A DNA stretch of 8,628 nucleotides. It comes from Armatimonadota bacterium (GTDB taxonomy: Bacteria > Armatimonadota > SYMT01). The notes under the pieces were generated by a model. It searched no databases. It saw nothing but the letters and a program-made list of their open reading frames with translations, and was not told the origin of the DNA. A program made the translations under genes and the position numbers. How positions within the stretch are numbered: position 1 is the first letter of the stretch; every line of letters begins with the position of its first letter. Shown here one piece after another: positions 5,508 to 8,628 of this stretch. Where the stretch lies: positions 1-8,628 of the forward strand of contig JAJFMS010000086.1 of assembly GCA_020696885.1 (NCBI GenBank), in the 5' to 3' direction.

Positions 5508-5957
5508 CTACTGATAGATCCGATCCTTATGTCGCACCCAACCCGCCTCGTGACGACCGGCGGGGTCGCGATGTGTCCAGTGAATCACCCCGCCCTTGGC
5601 GTTCCACTCGTATTCGCCGTGGAACGAAACGGAATCACGCTCCTTGAGCGACGCCACGCGGGGCGCCAGGTCGATATTGTGGGCGATCAGCAGCGTTTGG
5701 CCGGAGCGCAGGCGCACGATAAAGCGCTGATGCCGGCTTCCGTCCTGGTCGTCCGGTAGGACCTGGGTTACCACTCCCCCGCCCTCGACCTGGAGGTTGC
5801 TCAGCCGCTCCCGGAACGCCTTGCCGAGCAGCGCGTCCCCCGCGGCCTCGTTGGCGTTCTGTGCCGCCGCTGGGGGAATCAGGCCTGAGACACCGTAGCC
5901 CACACCACTCAGGACCGAGATTGATAGCAGTACAACCCACTTGACGTGCACCTTCAT
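5508..5957 (-). CDS. Secreted DUF3465 family protein
   Basis: A 149-aa protein with a signal peptide: Lys2 and Lys6, a hydrophobic stretch at about 8-27, and probable cleavage after PPAAA (28-32). The mature part carries the signature I associate with DUF3465: GxVxxVLPDDxxGSRHQRFIV (61-81), GQTLLIAHNIDLAPR (86-100), GEYEWNAKGGVIHWTHRDP (114-132), GRH (134-136) and a terminal YQ. Conserved His and Trp residues are present, but the function is unknown; a role at the cell envelope or periplasm is all the signal peptide supports. GGAGGA six bases upstream of ATG (5964-5969) fixes the start. It converges with the methyltransferase gene with only 16 bp between the stops and no evident terminator. 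Confidence 0.93.
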   Translation of the reverse strand: MKVHVKWVVLLSISVLSGVGYGVSGLIPPAAAQNANEAAGDALLGKAFRERLSNLQVEGGGVVTQVLPDDQDGSRHQRFIVRLRSGQTLLIAHNIDLAPRVASLKERDSVSFHGEYEWNAKGGVIHWTHRDPAGRHEAGWVRHKDRIYQ

Positions 5958-6006
5958 GCTCTCTCCTCCGGCAAGCCCCTCCCCGACATCTACTCTACCA
6001 GGAGAC

Positions 6007-6053
6007 CGTTCTCGGGCCGTGCGAGAAGTCCTGCCTGGCGGTCGGCGAGAACG
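6007..6053. repeat. 8-bp inverted repeat upstream of the DUF3465 gene
   Basis: CGTTCTCG (6007-6014) and CGAGAACG (6046-6053) are exact reverse complements, 31 bp apart. The pair lies about 50 bases upstream of the DUF3465 start. It could be an operator or a long-looped RNA hairpin in the leader; the long loop makes either weak. Confidence 0.35.
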
Positions 6054-6077
6054 ACCAGCATGGCGGATCGGCCGCTG

Positions 6078-6176
6078 TCAGCCGGTTCCGTGCAGTGCCC
6101 GGGTGATCGCCGCTACTGCCAGCAGTCCCAGCGCAGGCAAACCCGCCAGCCGGTACAGCCTGGGCCGGGCTACCAT
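6078..6176 (-). CDS. Candidate 32-aa membrane peptide (doubtful)
   Basis: The frame reads MVARPRLYRLAG, then a hydrophobic stretch rich in Leu and Ala (about residues 11-24), then a short polar tail. That would be one short membrane segment with a positively charged N-terminus. It follows the 42-aa ORF in the same frame after its TAG stop. An AGGAG near that stop is too far from this ATG (about 26 bases) to serve it. It may be a real small membrane protein or chance. No family is recognised. Confidence 0.25.
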   Translation of the reverse strand: MVARPRLYRLAGLPALGLLAVAAITRALHGTG

Positions 6177-6206
6177 CTTCGGGTGGTCCGGATCGGCTGA
6201 CTGCTC

Positions 6207-6335
6207 CTAATCCTCTTCGTCCTCGTCCGCCTCGCCTGCCGTGCTCTCCGGCAATCTCGCGCTGCGGGCTGCGTCATGATCCGCGAGCATCTGGTCGAGA
6301 AGCGGGATCGGTGCGTCGCAGTCGAAGTCTTCCAT
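6207..6335 (-). CDS. Candidate 42-aa acidic small protein
   Basis: The ATG begins seven bases after the stop of the 175-aa gene, and the frame encodes MEDFDCDAPIPLLDQM, then a mixed middle and the acidic tail GEADEDEED. The tight spacing suggests translational coupling, and AGGGG sits directly before the ATG, too close for a normal Shine-Dalgarno. About a third of the residues are Asp or Glu, giving a very low isoelectric point. No family is recognised. Such acidic peptides can be partner, inhibitor or chaperone subunits of the preceding gene product; that is only inference. It could also be a non-coding tail that happens to be open. Confidence 0.45.
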   Translation of the reverse strand: MEDFDCDAPIPLLDQMLADHDAARSARLPESTAGEADEDEED

Positions 6336-6342
6336 CCCCTGG

Positions 6343-6870
6343 CTAGTGGCGGTTATCGTAATCGCGCGCCCACTCGGTGCGCAGGTCCAGGTTGGGATCC
6401 TCCGGGTCCGGGTGGGGCTGGGGCACCAGGTCCGCCATCAAGCGCCGCGCCCGCGCATAGAACTCCCGCGGCGAATCCGTGCGGATCCCGCCGGCGTCAA
6501 ACAACCTCGCCCGGCCCAGGTGGACCAGCGACGCCGCGGCCGCCCAGTGCGCTGCCTGCTCCCACGCCGCAGCATTAATTCCCTTGGGACCGAAAATGAG
6601 GAACACCGCCTCGGCAGGATGCTCTCTCGAGATTTCGCTGGGAAACCAGTCGTGGTGCCTCTTTTTGGCGAGCTTGAAGCCGACGGGCGCGAGGTGGCCA
6701 CACACCGACATCGGGACCAGGCAGTCGTGCACGCTGAAGTTAAACCGCGCCGGATGGACTTCGATATCCAGCCCCGCAGCCTGCAGTTCCGCCGTCCATT
6801 CGGCGGCGGGAGGCAGGCCGTTTTCACAGAGCGCTACCAGGTGGTTCTCAAACGGTCGCGCCGGCGGCAT
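6343..6870 (-). CDS. Hypothetical protein, 175 aa
   Basis: I do not recognise this family. It looks like a soluble cytoplasmic protein of mixed alpha/beta character with no signal peptide or membrane segment. Visible pieces are an N-terminal region with the amphipathic stretch PAAEWTAELQAAGLDIEV (21-38), a central SVHDCLVPMSVCGHL with two Cys and two His (46-60), a beta-like AVFLIFGPKG around residue 90, and an Ala-rich helix that follows it. The C-terminus is polar and acidic (about 150-175). Amino-acid use is protein-like rather than an antisense shadow. GGAG lies about nine bases before the ATG. It starts 49 bases after the glycosidase-like gene on the same strand and is followed by the 42-aa ORF, suggesting one transcript. 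The Cys/His pattern is too sparse to call a metal site. Confidence 0.75.
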   Translation of the reverse strand: MPPARPFENHLVALCENGLPPAAEWTAELQAAGLDIEVHPARFNFSVHDCLVPMSVCGHLAPVGFKLAKKRHHDWFPSEISREHPAEAVFLIFGPKGINAAAWEQAAHWAAAASLVHLGRARLFDAGGIRTDSPREFYARARRLMADLVPQPHPDPEDPNLDLRTEWARDYDNRH

Positions 6871-6919
6871 GGTCAGGGTGCTCCATCTCTTGGGTGCGGG
6901 TCGGCTGATCCGCCGGGGC

Positions 6920-8491
6920 TCAGCCCTGCGGCGGTCCGGCAGCGAATTCGAACGCGTACAGCTTCGCGCCGCGCGCGGTGAAGTGGAGCGTTACCGGCTG
7001 GCCGCGTAAAGCGGAGAGGTCGGACTTGCCTTTCCAGCGCACGAGCGTGTCCACGAAGTTGCCGCCGATCTCCTCGCAGTCTGCGCGGGTGAAGCCGGGA
7101 ATCGGCTTGCCCTGAAGGTCGCGGATCTCCACGAAGGCGGTTCCCATGGCTCCGGTATCCACGTTCAGCCGGAGCTGGCTGCCGGTGAAGAGCAGCGGCG
7201 GGGTGGTGAGGGTGCCGCCGGTGTAGGCGAAGTCCGCCGAGATGAAGCCGTCCAGCCGCTGACGGACCGCGCCGATGCCGCTCTTGGTGGAAATGCTCTG
7301 GTCGTACTCGGGACGCAGGATGCCGGAATCGTGGGTCCTGCCGGGGGACCAGTAGTACTGGTACAGGTAGCTGCCGCGACGGACCATCCCCACGCCCATC
7401 ATGGTGAGCCAGCGGTCCCATTCGTCGGGCAAGCCCATCGGGACGTACGGACGGCGGTCAGGCCGCTCCCAGCGGATGCCGTCCCGGCTCACGGCCATCT
7501 GCACGTCGATGAGCCCGTACTCGTTGCCGGGCTCGTAGCGGAACCAGGGCTGGCGCGACGGGGCGAAGTGCCGGAACGGCGTGGGGAACATCAGGTAGAC
7601 ATCTTCCGCGTGCGCGTAGATGTGCGCGGCCCCGGTGTAGAAGTCCGTGAACGGATCGTCCTGCTCGTCCGCGGCGAGGACCGCCGGGATGTTCGCGGGC
7701 GAAGGGGGGCTGCGCAGCGGCTCGGTGGGCTTGTACGGCCACGGCTTCAGCAGGTCGTCCGTCTCGATCCGCGCGATGCGGCGCTGGTTCTCGATATCGC
7801 GCTCGAACACCCGCAGGAACACCACGTACTTGCCGATGCGCGGATCCCAGTCCGCGATGAGCGAGGTCTCGGGCCACATCGGGAGCACGCGGCCCGCGTC
7901 GGTGAAGTGGATGCCGTCCGCGGAGTACGAAGCATACACCCCCGCTCCGGCATCGTTTGCCACGCGCGAGCGGAACAGCTTGTAGCGGCGCTCCGGAACG
8001 TCTCGCGGGTCCACCATGATCGTGGCGTCGATGGCGTTGTCCCGGACGAGGATGTTGTTCTGCTTGCTGCCGTTCACTTCCATCACGCCCAGGTTGGGCT
8101 TGGTCCAGTGCAGGGCGTCTTCGCTCTCCGCGTAGCAGACGGAATGCCCGGCGTCCGTGAAGGCGCCGTAGTACATCTTGAACTTCCCACCGTCTTCGAT
8201 AACGCGGAAGTAGCCCCCCGTGCCGTGCTCCCACGGCTCCTTCTCGGAGTCCAGCACCACGCCGAGCTTCTGCGCCGGGTTCATGGTGAGCGTCACGTGC
8301 TCACTGGCCGCGATGAACCGCTGGTCGATGAAGAGCTGCTTGCGGCTGCCGACGTTCCGGGGCTCGCGGGAGCGCGGCTCCGCGGCCGCGGCACGGGCCG
8401 CTGTGGGCGCTGCGGCCAGCCCGGCCACACTACCGGCCGCCGCGGCCAGAAGCTCCCGGCGATCCAGACGGTTGTTGATCTCGTTTTGCAT
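6920..8491 (-). CDS. Tat-exported glycosidase-like protein (GH32/GH43-type beta-propeller, uncharacterised)
   Basis: A 523-aa protein with a twin-arginine signal: LDRRELL (9-15), then an Ala-rich hydrophobic core and probable cleavage after ARA (near residue 34), so it is exported folded. Mature blade-like repeats typical of five-bladed propeller glycosidases follow: GKFKMYYGAF (102-111), CYAESEDALHWTKPNLG (119-135), YKLFRS (170-175), VYASYSADGIHF (185-196), VQMAVSRDGIRWER (330-343) and YLYQYYWSPGRTHD (375-388). The C-terminal 110 residues or so (LRLNVDTG, GKPIPGF, RWKGKSDLSALRGQPV, LYAFEF) form a beta-sandwich-like module I associate with similar proteins in Planctomycetes and Armatimonadota. 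The substrate is unknown, and catalytic acids cannot be assigned without alignment. The start at 8491 was chosen because it gives a normal Tat n-region; a start at 8548 would add 19 residues. Neither has a good Shine-Dalgarno. Confidence 0.85.
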   Translation of the reverse strand: MQNEINNRLDRRELLAAAAGSVAGLAAAPTAARAAAAEPRSREPRNVGSRKQLFIDQRFIAASEHVTLTMNPAQKLGVVLDSEKEPWEHGTGGYFRVIEDGGKFKMYYGAFTDAGHSVCYAESEDALHWTKPNLGVMEVNGSKQNNILVRDNAIDATIMVDPRDVPERRYKLFRSRVANDAGAGVYASYSADGIHFTDAGRVLPMWPETSLIADWDPRIGKYVVFLRVFERDIENQRRIARIETDDLLKPWPYKPTEPLRSPPSPANIPAVLAADEQDDPFTDFYTGAAHIYAHAEDVYLMFPTPFRHFAPSRQPWFRYEPGNEYGLIDVQMAVSRDGIRWERPDRRPYVPMGLPDEWDRWLTMMGVGMVRRGSYLYQYYWSPGRTHDSGILRPEYDQSISTKSGIGAVRQRLDGFISADFAYTGGTLTTPPLLFTGSQLRLNVDTGAMGTAFVEIRDLQGKPIPGFTRADCEEIGGNFVDTLVRWKGKSDLSALRGQPVTLHFTARGAKLYAFEFAAGPPQG

Positions 8492-8628
8492 GGGGGATGA
8501 GGCTCGGACTACCAACACGGTGGAGGAGGCAGGGGTTACGAAACCCATGGTAACACCGGCTACGAAGACGGAGTGGTAGAGTAAGGCGTAGTGGCGGAGG
8601 GAACTTCATCACCGCCTGGTTAGTTGCA

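Noticed and set aside
7331..8500. Plus-strand open frame (389 codons) opposite the glycosidase-like gene
   Set aside because: Antisense shadow: low-complexity Arg/Val/His-rich translation and no ribosome-binding site.
8492..8548. 19-residue N-terminal extension of the glycosidase-like protein, and other frames at 8430-8612
   Set aside because: The extension would precede an already complete Tat n-region. The other frame is Arg/Pro-rich shadow sequence. I see only weak, unsupported promoter-like hexamers in 8492-8628.

Overview
The window reads as GC-rich bacterial chromosome, with scattered housekeeping genes, a secreted glycosidase-like protein and several kinds of short intergenic repeat. 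The mix suggests a little-studied environmental lineage such as Armatimonadota. The clues are a Tat-exported GH32/GH43-like protein, 'CACAGAG/CACAGATG' intergenic repeats, and an octamer tandem repeat resembling the STRR repeats of cyanobacteria. Planctomycetes or Chloroflexota remain possible, because this assignment rests on gene style and not on a marker gene.

Layout: (1) 1-213 holds a 7-copy GGTGTTCA array, a hairpin and two inverted copies of the octamer, all just downstream of the next gene. (2) 214-2352 (-) is a long alpha-D-phosphohexomutase. (3) 2353-2766 holds a candidate promoter, an intrinsic-terminator-like hairpin and a large imperfect inverted repeat. (4) 2767-4191 (-) is glnA, type I glutamine synthetase, with a strong Shine-Dalgarno. 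(5) 4192-4654 is the divergent regulatory region. It carries four 11-bp-phased GTTAC/GAAAC-like boxes upstream of glnA (GlnR-like), a 9-copy GGTGTTCA array, a single octamer, and an inverted partial copy that runs into the next start codon. (6) 4655-5491 (+) is an orphan amino-group DNA methyltransferase (SPPY type, probably m4C). (7) 5508-5957 (-) is a secreted DUF3465 protein, convergent with the methyltransferase. (8) 6078-6335 (-) contains two candidate very small ORFs. (9) 6343-6870 (-) is an unrecognised 175-aa protein. (10) 6920-8491 (-) is a Tat-exported beta-propeller, glycosidase-like protein. The tightly spaced minus-strand genes from 8491 to about 6207 could form one transcript.

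The most interesting part is the glnA/methyltransferase intergenic region. It has an apparent nitrogen-type operator of OmpR-family geometry. Next to it is an octamer array whose copy number could vary and whose transcript can pair with the methyltransferase start site. The same arrangement of forward array plus inverted remnants recurs beyond the phosphohexomutase gene, so this is a repeat family and not a one-off. I found no complete, clearly new multi-gene system. The novelty is mainly in the non-coding repeats and their placement.
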